Assembly: GCA_003427395.1 (NCBI GenBank)
Contig: BFEA01000618.1
Span: 501,393 to 534,971, forward strand
Direction: 5' to 3'
Length of the DNA stretch: 33,579 nt
Origin: Chara braunii
Lineage: Eukaryota > Streptophyta > Charophyceae > Charales > Characeae
Of the stretch, positions 18,105-28,580 are shown in pieces. Position 1 is the first letter of the stretch, and each line of letters opens with the position of its first letter. Below the pieces are notes generated by a model, which saw nothing but the letters and a program-made list of their open reading frames with translations, was not told the DNA's origin and searched no databases. The position numbers were made by a program, and so were the translations under genes.

Positions 18105-18623
18105 TCCTACTGCCATTTTCTCCATGCAGGTTGGTAGGAAATCGTTGTTGACCTTGTCGTAGGCCTTCTCAAAGTCGAAGAAAAGTATTGCTGTGGTGAT
18201 TCGTTTCTGGGTAACTAGCGTGGCGGACTTCAAGAGGGTCATGACGTTATCTAGTATGAGTCTGCTTGGAATGAAACATGTCTGGTCTAGATGGAAGCAG
18301 TTTCATGCGATGTGGTTGACTGTAGTGGCTGGGAGTTTGGCCAGGATTTTATAGGCAACGTTCATAAGGGAGATGGGTCTGTAGTTCCTTATGTCCTTTC
18401 TGTCTCCTTTCTTATAGAGTAAGGTCACTGCTGTCCTGCTCAGATCAGGACCCAAAGATTTGTGTTCGCATGCCTTGTTGAGGAAGTGCAAATAGAGGGG
18501 GCCCAAGGAGGGCCAGGATAAAATCCAGAATTTCTTTGAGAGTCCGCCTTTGCCCGGTGCTTTGCTGGGCTTCAGGTCCTTGAGGGCTTCGTGGAGTTCT
18601 TGTAGTGTGATGGGTGCCTCCAA
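18105..18623 (-). pseudogene. LINE RT fragment
   Basis: A single frame runs from about 18623 to 18105 with one internal TGA (near 18304). Recognisable motifs are SKAPGKGGL (the usual Asp after Lys is Gly), TLLYKKGD, NYRPISLMN, CFHLDQTCFIP and FFDFEKAYDKV, all colinear with the LINE on the plus strand. It ends just after MEKMAVG, before the RQGDPL and FADD blocks, so the catalytic centre is absent. It cannot work as a polymerase. Confidence 0.85.
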
Positions 18624-18689
18624 GTTGTCTGCAACCTCTCCTGAAAGGGAGCGGTCCAGGTGGGTCAGAAATTCGGCCCTGGCTCTAGT

Positions 18690-19033
18690 TAATTAATTGT
18701 TATTCTCTGGTGAAGTTTTGCTGGTGTGTAAGTTCTTGTAGAAGTTGGTGGCTATATTGACGAGTTTTGTGGTTTCTGTGGTGGGGAGACCGTTTTTTGT
18801 CTAAGAGGCTGTCTATCTTAGAGTTTCTAGAGTTGCATTTGATTTTTCGGGACGAGAATTTGGACATTTTCTCATTTAGTTCCCATCCCTCACTCTTGCT
18901 TTGAATTGGAGATCTTTGAGCTTTAGTTTTGTCCACTCCACTAATTCTTCCTTGGATTGAGTGTATAGTTCTGAGAAGAAAACTGAACTTGGGTTCTGTT
19001 TCTAAGTTGAGTTCCGCTATGTCTATAGCATGT
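18690..19033 (-). pseudogene. LINE ORF2 linker between endonuclease and RT
   Basis: The frame contains WELNEKMSKFSSRKIKCNSR (near 18870), which aligns with the plus-strand LINE linker at 11846 (WEEEERMTKFFFQKIKSRGR). It continues the endonuclease frame after a TAA at 19033 and is shifted again near 18700. It has no known enzymatic motif. Confidence 0.65.
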
Positions 19034-20100
19034 TACAAACTCTCTTTCCTTTCTTTTCTCTTTGCTGCAAGATTCCTTGAGGTTTGGGCTATTTTTAAAC
19101 TTATCTCTTTGAGGAACTTCGGGAATTTGGTGTAGATGTCTTTGATGGGGTGTTGTTGTACTGTGTCTGAGAAGATTGTGGCGAGTTTGTTTTGGAATGT
19201 TTGGGCGGTAAGCAGAGAATTGTTGAATCGTTGGAAGCTTTTGCCTATGTAGCCTGCTTTCATGAACCTAAAGGCAAGTGTGATAGCCTTGTGGTGTAAG
19301 CCCCTATGATACGGTGAGCTTTGTATGCTGCATTCCTGTAGTGTGACGAGCAAGGACTCAGAGGTATGGAAAAAGTCGATTCTAGAAAAGGATGTTCTGC
19401 CTGGTGTGGTCTTCCTTACACATGAGAATCGTTTGCTGTCTGGGTGTAATAAACGAAAGGCGTCGACTAGGTTTTTCCTTGTGATGAATTCTGAAAGATC
19501 TAGTTTGTTGGATTGTTGCGAGGGATTGGCTGAGTGGGAGATCCTGTCTAAGGAGGGATTCTGTATAGAGTTCCAGTCCCGCATGAGGATCACATGTTTG
19601 TGTCCAGGGATTAATTGCTCAACATTGTGGAGGAAGGGCGTTTTTAACCGGCTGAGCAGTGCGTCCATAGATTCCCGGGATTGCGAGTTCTTCCTCCTTG
19701 ACCTTGAGGTTGAGTCTGATCCACCAGCCTGAGACATTATCCTGCTGCGTGTTCTGTACCACCAAGTTGTTGTTTGCCTCTGAGTGTTGATGTAGTAGAA
19801 TGACCATGCCGACCTAGCCAATTGGGAAACCGTGGGCCCAATAGGCTTCCTTAACGAACTTCAGTTTTCTGACGAGTGCTGTTCTGATTTCTTGGTGATT
19901 TTCACAGTCAGTCAGATGGGTCTCCTGCAGGCATGTTATGTCTAAAGGGTTAGGGCCAAAGCCGCCAAACCTTCTCATGTCGCCGGTCAGGTTTTTCCAT
20001 TTGACTGGGTTGTCTAGCACTGAAGCGAGGCCGTTCACAATCCAAGAGAAGAAGGTGATTTCTGGTTGTTTTCTGATTTCAGATAGGATGTCTTGTTCCG
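19033..20100 (-). pseudogene. LINE AP-endonuclease-like domain (broken, catalytic changes)
   Basis: The N-terminal part (20038-19814 and on) carries a degraded SWIVNGL motif and CLQETHLT. After a TAG near 19815 and a frameshift near 19640, the second part carries RDWN (family: GDWN), SRIDFF and GLHHK (family: GLDHK). The Gly-to-Arg change and the loss of the Asp before the catalytic His would harm catalysis apart from the frame breaks. It is colinear with the endonuclease at 10602-11811. Confidence 0.8.
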
Positions 20101-20164
20101 TTGTGGGTCTGAATCTTTTTACTCTGTGTGGAGCCCCATCCTCGAGGGAGGTCTCCTTTTAGTA

Positions 20165-21163
20165 GGTTCCTCAGCCTCTTGGTTCGGGGCTATTTGCAGA
20201 TTTAGGTGGTTGCCTGAATTTTCCTTCTTTTCTCCTCTTTTGCCCTCTCCTCCTTTACTTTGGCCATCACTTCCTCCGCGTCCTTACCCAACCATTCCTC
20301 CCACTCGAAGGAGGCCATGCTGAGAGCAATTCTGTCCACCTCACCTTTCAATCCCAGAAGCGAGAATGGGATCTTGCAGATCAGTTCCCAAGACTTCCAT
20401 TCCAAGCCTTTCCTCAGTTCTGCTCCATGGTCATAGATGACCATTTAGGGCCACATGTCTCTGAATTGGGATTCCCCCTTGTCATCTTCCCATCTTACCT
20501 GCAGGCGCTTGCCGTGGCGTGCTCTGTAGATAATTTGGGGCCTGTGATCAGAAATGGAGGCTCTCAGGAGTGGGCTGGTTGGTCAGAGTCCTGAATGGTA
20601 ATTATTTCCAGAGAGCGGTGCACTGCAACCTTCCATTCCCCCTTACTTGCATGGCAGTGGAAAGGTAGGACTGGGATTGTTGAGGAAAAGCACACGCGCA
20701 TCGAAGCTTGCTGCGAGAGCGAGGTCCGAAGGGTTCTCATCAGCTATCCTGTTCAGGGAGGGGGTGACCTCCGGTTGCTCCTGATTCTGGTCTTCCAAAA
20801 ATCTGGTCTGTCTTTCGAGGATGGCTATTTTAGTATTTTTCTTATCATCGCCATCATCTGTTTTTTTTTCTTCTCCAGCAGGGTCAATTGCCAAAGATAG
20901 TAAAAGAAGCCTTCCATAGTTCTGCTGGTGTATCGCAGATGCACATTTTCGTGCCTTTCCTTTTTCTGCTTCCTCCATGCTATCTTCTTCCCCTCAATAG
21001 AACGTGCGGTCGTTTTTGCTGCATCTAGACTGAAATGTGAGCCAAATACGTCCATAATGTATATTGTATTTTGGGGAAGACTGTAGGTAGCCTGCCTGTC
21101 TGAAGTGTCACCATGAAGTATCGCTGTTGCCCCTCCATCATCAATCGCTTGTGCATCCTTCTG
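20165..21163 (-). pseudogene. LINE ORF1, C-terminal portion
   Basis: Frames at 21163-20825, 20978-20643 and 20444-20202 are successive pieces separated by frameshifts. The first contains RKQKKERHENVHLRY, similar to RKARLNKNDIHIQD of the plus-strand ORF1 (near 9692). The second holds a short coiled-coil-like segment (ILERQTRFLEDQNQE). The third (AELRKGLEWKSW...SLLG) matches AELREGLIWMPW...GLLG at 10344-10410. The N-terminal domain and CCHC knuckle are not present: the frame runs open into the MITE at 21168 and no matching sequence appears beyond it. Confidence 0.65.
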
Positions 21164-21321
21164 TTAAACCACCAGTACTTCCTAAAGTCGTGTAGCGTTA
21201 ACGCTACGCAATTTTAGGAAACGTACGGGCCACTACAGGAGCGCCCAAATTCATCAACTAAAAACGTTTCTACTCTATTTTTTTCCGCGGCTGATAGCTG
21301 GGCCAAGTACTGGTGGTTTAA
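21164..21321. mobile_element. 150-bp MITE with TTAA flanks
   Basis: ACCACCAGTACTT at 21168-21180 is the exact reverse complement of 21305-21317. Each end is flanked by TTAA (21164-21167 and 21318-21321). The 150-bp unit has no coding capacity and contains a strong internal palindrome at 21181-21219. TTAA target duplication is the hallmark of piggyBac-type transposition, but TTAA is itself a palindrome and could instead be part of a 17-bp inverted repeat. It is probably a non-autonomous DNA transposon inserted into or beside the LINE ORF1. Confidence 0.75.
21181..21219. repeat. Palindrome inside the MITE
   Basis: GTAGCGTTAACGCTAC (21192-21207) is a perfect 16-nt palindrome. Pairing extends with a few mismatches to CCTAAA/TTTAGG at the outer ends. 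Confidence 0.85.
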
Positions 21322-22986
21322 TCATCCACATGCCAAACTCAAAGTTGAAGAATGAAGAAAAGGAAACAAATAGAGAACAGAAAGAACTGGAAAAGATGAG
21401 AAAAACAGACAAAGGGGGAGGAGGAGGACAAGAACTTCTGTGGCACCATTGCTCCTCTAATGAGGTTGCTTTTTATGACGATTCAATAGTAGACCTCCAC
21501 ATTTTGCCCCCTGCAGATCCCCTTTGTTGTTGCCTCTCTTTAGGCGAGTTGGTTCTGCTGCGGAGATTACTGATTCTGGCAGGAACAAGTGCACGACTTG
21601 CAATGGGTTGCGTGGTCGGGGTTGCGATGCAGGTGTTTGAGTCTGCGCGACAGGCAGGTCAACTACTCGTACTTGAGGGGCTCTCATGGCCAATGGGGGT
21701 ACTTGCGCTGGCACAGGTGGCGCGTTGGCTCTGGCTGCAGCTGCTCGTTTTTGCTGAGCTGTTGTGGCTTGCTGCTATGCAGCATGCTGTCCATGTTGTC
21801 TTTTTCGCACAATCTTGAGAGCCCTGGGAGTGGGCAAGAGTGTGCGAGTGATGTCTGGAGGCGTTGCAAAATTGCACAGAGCCTCCTTCCTTAATCACTG
21901 ATTCTGCAGTGAGGGAGGAATCTTGCTCGAGGTTCGTGATGGTGTCCATCATGATCCCTCTGATATAAATAAATGTGACACTGGCCAGTACTGTGGGTCT
22001 CCAGGAGGTCAGCAGGTGATGTACGAGGAGGTTGGTCTAGATCTTCATGGAGGAGATGTTGGGGAAAGCAGAGCAGGTACCAGATTGCATGGTGCATCCA
22101 AACTGGACGACATCGACAATCTTTCTTCCGCTCCATTTAGCTGCTTACACCTCCGATATGGTCTGCCTACGTTCCAGATCTTTCTTAACGCTCTCAGTTC
22201 AATTGCAGGCCCAGGTTCGGTCCTTTTGGCCACATGACTGGGAGTGTGAGCTCGCATGGTCAAGTAAGGACATCAACGGGAATTTAAGGTTGGGAGGGCA
22301 AAGCAGTTTCTTACTTCGTTTTGACTCGAAACCAGGTGATCGAGGATCATCGAGCCGAATTTCTGTTAGTTGAGGGAGAGCACGACTTTGAAATAGCAAT
22401 TTTATATTTTGACTCTTTGAGTATCACCAGCAGATTGGCCAGTTACCTTTTGTAGCAGTTGGTTTGCACGTGGAATTCTCATCATCTCTAAGTCACTATT
22501 ACATGGCCATTCATCGGCCGCAGACCCCTCACCACGAGTTTCAGAGGCCCGAAAAGCGACGCCCGCCAGTGATGGAATTTATCATCTGCGGACCGACCCC
22601 GAACTTTCGGACCAGGCAACAAGTTTCTTTTCAGTAAGGCTGGGGCCATATCCTGGCGGTTTAAGCTGGCATGGAACTTGCACACGCTGATAGAGAACAG
22701 TGCTTAGTGATTGAAGGCATCCGATCTCCCGACAGCATGTCGGAATCCCTGTCACAGTGTGCTCCACCCATTGGACAGAGCCGAGCAGGGTGAACGCTGT
22801 GCAGTGTGTACTGTCTCATTGGGGAGGAAGATTATGGTGCTGGTGTTGCAAAAAATGACATGTCGTGATCACGCCGGTCAGGTTCGGCGGATCTGTGTTC
22901 CTGCATTGTTTTCTGGGACACATATGGGTGGGATCACATAATATTTGTCATGACTTGTGGGTGACGTTCGTGTGGGCTGTTGTTCT
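21322..22986. other. Mostly unassigned DNA with one Gln/Ala-rich frame
   Basis: On the minus strand a frame from about 21800 to 21457 reads as Gln/Ala/Pro-rich (QQATTAQQKRAAAARANAPP, then PVPAQVPPLAMRAPQVRVVD). It is interrupted by a TAG, and the codons repeat CAG/GCA. It might be a disordered part of a transposon or host protein, but no domain is visible. From 22000 to 22986 I find only short overlapping frames, with no RNA gene and no element end. Confidence 0.35.
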
Positions 22987-23110
22987 CAGGGTGTACTCAC
23001 ACTAGCTTGGTCTTAAATGTACCTGACTGCATTTGCGGCCAGACGTGAATGCATCTGACTGCAATCACGCCCATAAATAACGAAAAAAGTCCTAGTGTGA
23101 GTATGCCCTC
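22987..23110. mobile_element. hAT-like MITE candidate, about 124 bp
   Basis: CAGGGTGTACTCACACTAG at the left end and the reverse complement of 23092-23110 at the right match in 16 of 19 positions. A CAGGG... start with GTGTACTCAC resembles terminal repeats of hAT-superfamily elements. No 8-bp target duplication is visible, and the outermost base differs between the ends, so the assignment is tentative. Confidence 0.55.
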
Positions 23111-23274
23111 GGAGCACATGATAGAGCAAGTGAGGGTGATTTATTTATTTATTGGCAGTTGTTACGATCCTGGTCATTCCCAAAGTGCAAATTCACAACG
23201 AAAGACAATGCCACCCAATTGCGAAAGAAATGAAAGCACTTGCAAAGAGATAGAGACCAAAGAAGAGAGAGAGA

Positions 23275-23287
23275 GAAGAAGAAGAAG

Positions 23288-23317
<30 letters not shown>
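23275..23317. repeat. (GAA)n array in the 3' LTR
   Basis: About 14 GAA units. The same position in the 5' LTR holds a much larger GAA/GGA tract, so the array length changed after insertion. The Lys- or Phe/Ser-rich open frames here are by-products. Confidence 0.95.
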
Positions 23318-23319
<2 letters not shown>

Positions 23320-23527
23320 CACCAGCAAGACCAATGACAAATCCCCCTTCTCACTCCACCTTCCTCCTCCTCCTTCACTTCGCCAATCTTATTCTTCTTC
23401 CAATAATAATAATAACAATGAGTGGATGAACCAGAATCAATATTCGAGGTTCCCTCTTACTGCTGACACTACAATAGGTCCTCCATAGCTATGGCTTCCC
23501 CCCTTCTTCCTCCTCTCACATGCCTAG

Positions 23528-23712
23528 GCTATGGCGGACTACTGAGGGCTCTGCCCTCCTGTGCAAAGGACAACGCAAAGCAGCTATGTCGCTGCACTCC
23601 TGTCCAAAGGACAACCCAANGCTATGGCGGACTACTGAGGGCTCTGCCCTCCTGTGCAAAGGACAACGCAAAGCAGCTATGTCGCTGCACTCCTGTCCAA
23701 AGGACAACCCAA
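23528..23712. repeat. 92-bp perfect duplication around an assembly N
   Basis: 23528-23619 and 23621-23712 are identical, separated only by the N at 23620. The 5' LTR has the segment once (from about 32178). This looks like two contig ends that overlap but were not merged. Confidence 0.9.
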
Positions 23713-24668
23713 AGCAGCTATGCCGCTGCTCAGTAAGCCGCCATGCCTGACTCTGCCTCGAGCTTCCTTGGTGTGGCACTACCCCAACTGGGGCCTTCCA
23801 GATGCAGCGCCCAACAAGGTGATGAAGGTGGTGTCCACCATAGCCAGGTAGGTACCTCGCCACTCTCCTCCTTCGTCCCCTTCTTCCTCCTCCTCAGGCT
23901 GGACTGCTCGCCATAGCCAGGTTGAGCGCCCAGCTGCTCTTCACCTCCAGGCAGCGCTTGGCTCCAGCAGCATGTCGCCAATCCTTGCATACCGCAAATG
24001 AGGAGGAGCTGCTTGCTCCTCCAAAAGAAATAGCGGCCTACTGGCCTCTTGGGCGGTGACTTCTCAGGCCGAGCGGCCTCCCAGCAACCGGTACCTCCTC
24101 CCTTTCGGACGGAAACATCATTGCAGCCTCTGTTATCGTTCAGACAGGCCCTAGACTCAGACTACTTGGACTGGTACTGGCCTACCTCTAACCTATCGCT
24201 ACTGGGCCTCTAAAAATGCCAACTTTTGTGTTCTTCTGCTCGGCCTCCAGTACCCGACACTTCTACCACTATTTGAGTGGTACCGGCCTACCTGCTACTT
24301 GAGTGTTTTCCCCGCTGCTCAGTGTCGGGGGCCTACCCCCCACTACTTGAGTGTTTTTCCCGCTGCAACCCTCAAAGTCACGGCCACAGGTAAGTAACGG
24401 CCCTGCGGGGCCTTTCAACCAACAAGTACCCGTGCGGGTCACACACACTCAGCCGACAAGCACTCAGGCAGGCACGCCAACCAGCAGGCACGCACACACA
24501 CAAAGACTTAGAAATCACAACAGAATGCGGGAATCTCCGCTTCGAGCGAGTAACTCATTCAGAGTCGGCACAAAATGCGTCGTAGGCGTAGATCAGAAAG
24601 AGAGCTCTGGTATAACTGTGAGGAGTGAGTTTTGCAGATAACTTAGCAATATGTCCATTAGCGATCTG

Positions 24669-24977
24669 TCATTCATAAGCATTAACAACACGGGGAGCAT
24701 TCTTTAGCAGCTCTTTTCGGTCGATCCAGTAGAACTCGTTCAACTGGTGGTAGAGGAAGTGAACCTTGTACTGTTTGTTCCTCCCTCTTCCTTCATGGGA
24801 AACAATTCTGTCTATTTCGTGGCCACCTTTGATAGGACGAGGTATCATAGGATCTCGGAAGGGAAAAGTCTCATCATCTATGTGTGGAAACAATTTGGAC
24901 ATGTGAAAGACCGGATATGTGCGCAGATGAGGAGCCACGTCAATCACATACGAAGGACCAAAATCATCCCCTACCAC
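24669..24977 (-). pseudogene. Integrase C-terminus and chromodomain
   Basis: The frame ends with TGA just before 24669. FHMSKLFPHI is the usual block at the integrase C-terminus. The last 50 or so residues (EIDRIVSHEGRGRNKQYKVH..., WIDRKELLKNAPRVVNAYE) resemble the chromodomain that directs chromoviruses to particular chromatin; Trp and Tyr positions are only partly kept. It is in the same frame as integrase, separated by two TGA codons (24990 and 25062). Confidence 0.75.
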
Positions 24978-25061
24978 CTTTAGAACTTGTCAAGGGCCAT
25001 AGTACAGTGGAAGAAGCTTTCGGGATACACCCTCTTCGTAAGAAAATTCAGACGTTTTGAC

Positions 25062-26130
25062 TCAAACATAACTTCCTACTTCGAAATTCCCTTCTTTGCG
25101 TGACTTGTCAGCATGTTTGATCATGGCATGCTGACGCTTGTTCATCGCTGCGATAGCAGCTTTGAGCAAGTGTGCATACTTGGCATTGTAGCCAGGCATG
25201 CCGGGCGTCACACCAGGTGACCGTTCAGGGAACAGATAGGAGAGAGGATTGCGCAACTGCCAACCATAGTGCAACTGATTTGGTGTCACACCAGTTGCGG
25301 AGTGAATGGAGTTGTTGTACAACCCCTTCACTTTGTGTAACTCTTTGTCCCACGTGTTCTGATCTAGAACAATTAACACGCGAAGTAGTTGAATGACAGT
25401 CTGGTTGATTTCCTCGGCCAATCCATTGGCTTCGGGTTGTCGACCAGAAGTCTTGTTGAGTTTAATGTCGTAGATCTGAGAAGTGAAGTCCTTCCAATCA
25501 GCCCTGATGAACCTGGTGTCCCGATCACTCACAAGAGTTTTCGAGGGTCCATACTGCAGAATGTACTGTTGCTGGTGAAATTTTTTGATCAAAAGCTCAG
25601 TTGGTGCATAAAGAGGTAGAGGAATCGAATTCAGAAATTTGGAAAAACGATCCACGATGACCATGACTTGTGAATGTCCTCCCTCGCTCACCTTCCCCAT
25701 GTCTGTGAAATCCATAGAAACCGACTCACCGGGTCCATCAGGAATGGAGAGGGGTTTCAGCAAGCCATAAGACTTATGCCTATGGAACTTGGTTCTTTGA
25801 CAGACTTGACATTAAAAAATGAATTTATGAGTGGATCCCTTCATTCCCGACCAATCAAACTACTTCAAAAGATTTCCATAAGTTTTCTCAAAGTCGAAGT
25901 GTCCACTACGACCATGTGCCAAATCCAAGAAATAAGTCCGGAGAGGCGCATGGTTGGGTACACACAAATGATTAAACTTCCCATACCGGCAAAATACAAG
26001 ACCCTTGCACTCGTGAAAATCGGGCTGACTGCTAGGGTTAACCTTGAGCTGCTTAAGGATGGGACTAAGGTCCAGATCCTTGGCGGTCTGTTTGACCAGA
26101 TTCTCCTTCGGTTTCTTTCGGAGGTCATAC
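25062..26130 (-). pseudogene. Integrase core
   Basis: The zinc-binding part has the HGRSGH pair (near 25905) and CQVCQRTK (near 25800). The catalytic DDE core shows SMDFTDMG (near 25712), LVSDRDTRF (near 25520) and EANGLAEEINQ (near 25420), so all three acidic residues seem present. In-frame stops are TAG 25860, TAA 25812, TGA 25062 and TGA 24990. Integrase inserts the cDNA copy in the nucleus. The stops, not the active site, inactivate it. Confidence 0.85.
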
Positions 26131-26139
26131 GAGCTCATA

Positions 26140-26510
26140 AGGCAAGTCAAAAACTCAGGATGACGCGACAAAGCATCAGCAACACGATTATAACAACCTT
26201 TCTTGTGTTTCAATTCAAAATTGTCAACATCAATGTCATGCAACCAGCGGGTCAGCATCGGAAAAAGATCAGTTTGTGTTTTAACCCCCTGCAAGGTCTG
26301 ATGATCTGAGTAAACCTTGAAGTGACGACCCAAGAGGTAGTGCTTCCAATGTGTGAGCGTCTCTCGCAAGCCATAGAGCTCGTGCATATATGTGGAGGTA
26401 GCTACCTTGTGGCTGGTAATGTGTTTGCTGTAATACTCAAGCGGACGCAGGCCATCGCCATCATCTTGTTGCAACCACTGCACCAATCCCATACTGGCTC
26501 GCGTCCATAG
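26140..26510 (-). pseudogene. RNase H domain
   Basis: MDASQYGIGAV lies at the end of the preceding frame. After a one-base shift near 26478 come LEYYSKH, YMHELYGL, VYSDHQTL and VADALSRH, carrying the four acidic positions expected of Ty3/gypsy RNase H. It removes RNA from the RNA/DNA hybrid during reverse transcription. It is joined to integrase in the same frame downstream. Confidence 0.85.
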
Positions 26511-27650
26511 TGATTACGAAAGTGAGGTTGGGATCCGCAATTCGGAGCACAAGATGACTTACCAAAGCCTCTTTCAAGGCTTGGAACACAGTCTCGCATT
26601 TCTCACACCACGCATAGGCAACATTTTTGCTTGTTGGTCTCGAGAGTGGGTGAGCAATGATATAAAATTTGCGCACAAACTTTCGGTAATACGAAGCCAA
26701 ACCAAGAAAAGAACGCAGTTCGCGTACGTTCGCCAGTTGAGGCCACTTTCGTATGACCTCAACCTTGGTTGCCTCTGGCTCAAGGCCATTTGCGGACAAC
26801 TGGTGCCCAAGATAGATGATGCTGTCCCTTCCAAACATTGATTTCTCTAAGTTGAGGTGCAACTGTGCCTCCTTGAAGACTTGCAAAACCTCCTCAAGGT
26901 GCTTGACGTGCTCTTCCATGGACTTGCTGAAAATCAGGATGTTGTCAAGGTAAACAACAACAAACCTGTTGAGCTGATGGCAGAGAACCTTGCCCATGAG
27001 GCAATAAAATGTGGCTGGTGCATTCGTAAGACTGAGGGCATAACGATGAATTCGTGCAACCCATCGCGTGTTTTGAATGCAGTTTTGTGCTGGTCGTTCG
27101 GGTCAACTTCAATTTGGTGGCAGCTAGACTTGAGATCGATCTTGGAGAAGACCTTGCACCCACCTGCAACATCTAGCATATCATCTATGTGAGGCAAGGA
27201 ATATATGGCAAGATAATTCGAAGAAACTTTTTGAGTTCTTCTGTTCTGAACCAGAGTCGGTAATATATTTTACTATAATTCCCATATTTACGATCTCTTT
27301 GAATGGGTCCCACATGTGTGTAAACATTCCAAACAACTTCTAAATAATGAGCTAAAAGTTACGCCACGATAGTTAATATACATCCGGAGTTTGCCTCCTT
27401 TTTTCGGCACGAATAGAACAGGTGCACCGAACTCAGACTCATTGGGCCTAATCCATCCACAATCAATCATGTCGTTGATTTGTCTCCTCAACTCCTCCAA
27501 CGCGCCTTGTCCCATACGGTAGACGCAGCCCTTTGGAGGGACACTCCATTCTATTATCTCGATCTTGTGTTTGACCGGACCCTCGGGAACTCCACGAGGT
27601 TCAGCCAGAACTTTAGGAAATCAATCTAATAGACGACGAATGTTTGTTGG
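26511..27650 (-). pseudogene. Ty3/gypsy reverse transcriptase, with insertion and active-site change
   Basis: RT starts with FGAPVLFVPKKGGKLRM and INYRG (27440-27365), is interrupted by non-RT sequence at about 27200-27360, and resumes with LPHIDDMLDVAGGCKVFSKIDL (27195). A frameshift near 27038 is followed by APATFYCLMGKV, VVVYLDNILIFS (catalytic YxDD is YLDN, codons at 26941-26952), LGHQLSANGLEPE and LRSFLGLASYYRKF. The Asp-to-Asn change at the second catalytic Asp should abolish polymerisation. The linker before RT (27983-27621) is Ser/Thr-rich and shares no domain I know. Confidence 0.9.
27200..27360. other. Non-RT sequence inserted within the RT coding region
   Basis: Between the INYRG and LPHIDDM motifs the family has about a dozen residues; here about 170 bases intervene. 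They are AT-rich and contain stops in the RT frame. I could not find clean terminal repeats or a target duplication. It may be a small AT-rich MITE or filler DNA. Confidence 0.6.
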
Positions 27651-28009
27651 GACTTTCGGTGGAGGATCATCCTCATCAGGAGAGAGAAAATCAGATTGAG
27701 AATTTACAGTAATTACAACCGAGTTTGAAGTAGTTGGATCAGAAGTAGACTGATTTCTTACAGTAGAAGTAGATGGAACAGAAGTAGAGGTAGTAGAAGT
27801 ATAATTATTTTTCGAGGTAGAAAATGCAGCAAAACTAGAAGGCACATGGAGGGGCTTCACAAGGGCTACATGCACATGCTCAACTTCCTTACGCCTGCGC
27901 ACCGATTTGCAGAATTTGTTTGCACTCAAAAGAGTCACTGAGACTCGCGCGTCTCGTCCAATAGAACGGTACGCTCGTTCCACTTTGCATCACGCACCAC
28001 GAACTGAGT

Positions 28010-28344
28010 ATCCGCCTACGTGGTCCTTAGACAATGAGCCTCTAACCAGCCCAAGCCAATGACTGCGTCAAAATGACACTTGCCCAAGATGTAGAAGTTC
28101 AGCTCATGTGTGACAGTGTGATCCTGTCAAAGGTGACGAGCACACCTTTGACAGCATGTGTTGAGGTGACAACCTCTTGGTTGCCTACCTGGGTCTGGCA
28201 AGGGTTCTGCAATTCCACTTGCTTCATTCCCAGGCCCGCCTTACGAATCCCGTTAGGAGAAAATAAATTAGTCGTTGAGCCATTATCAATCAGCACGCGG
28301 ATGTATCGGAGGTTAATGAGCAGCTTAAAGAAGATCAGTTTCAC
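28010..28344 (-). pseudogene. Aspartic protease (retropepsin-like)
   Basis: VLIDNGSTTNLFS (active-site region, codons 28277-28288) matches the D-x-G-S/T core of plant retrotransposon proteases. After a frameshift near 28098 the flap/end block reads CHFDAVIGLGWLEAHC (28070-28025). The protease cuts the polyprotein in the particle. The active-site Asp is present; the frame is broken. Confidence 0.75.
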
Positions 28345-28580
28345 ACTCCCTTGAACACGGCGTCGCTGCTTGAGTTGCAGCCAATGTTCCAGGTGAGAGT
28401 GAAAGTTTACTTCCTTTGTCTCCTCCCAAGGCTCAGTGTAAAGTACTTGGACTACGGCAGCCTTGGTCTCAGCATCAGTCCGGGCTTCAAAAGCAGGTTG
28501 TTGATTAGGTCCAGGCTCCTTGGAGGGGCTTGCAGCTGACTATTCAGCTTCCGTTGTTGTAGAGGGTGCTGATAACTCTT

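Larger units (their letters stand above)
18105..21163 (-). mobile_element. Third LINE copy, minus strand, lacking its 3' part
   Basis: Reading from 21163 downward there are an ORF1 C-terminal part, the APE endonuclease, the linker and the first half of RT. Homology to the LINE at 7150-14960 is lost at about 18105, within RT. LINEs usually lose their 5' end during insertion; here the 5' portion is kept and the 3' portion is missing, which suggests a later deletion or rearrangement. The 5' side is cut by the TTAA-flanked MITE. Confidence 0.8.
23160..24561 (-). repeat. 3' LTR (left copy)
   Basis: It matches 31608-33130 along most of its length, starting TGTTACGATCC and ending near ATTCA on the plus strand. 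It contains a (GAA)n array, AATAATAATAATAACAATG, and a GGCC/CCGG-rich inner part. It also contains the N at 23620 with its artificial-looking 92-bp duplication, so the real LTR is probably shorter. By eye the copies differ by several percent plus indels, so the insertion is not recent. Confidence 0.85.

Noticed and set aside
23149-23488. Lys-, Arg- or Ser-rich open frames over the GAA array
   Set aside because: Produced by the triplet repeat; the same occurs at 31540-32057.
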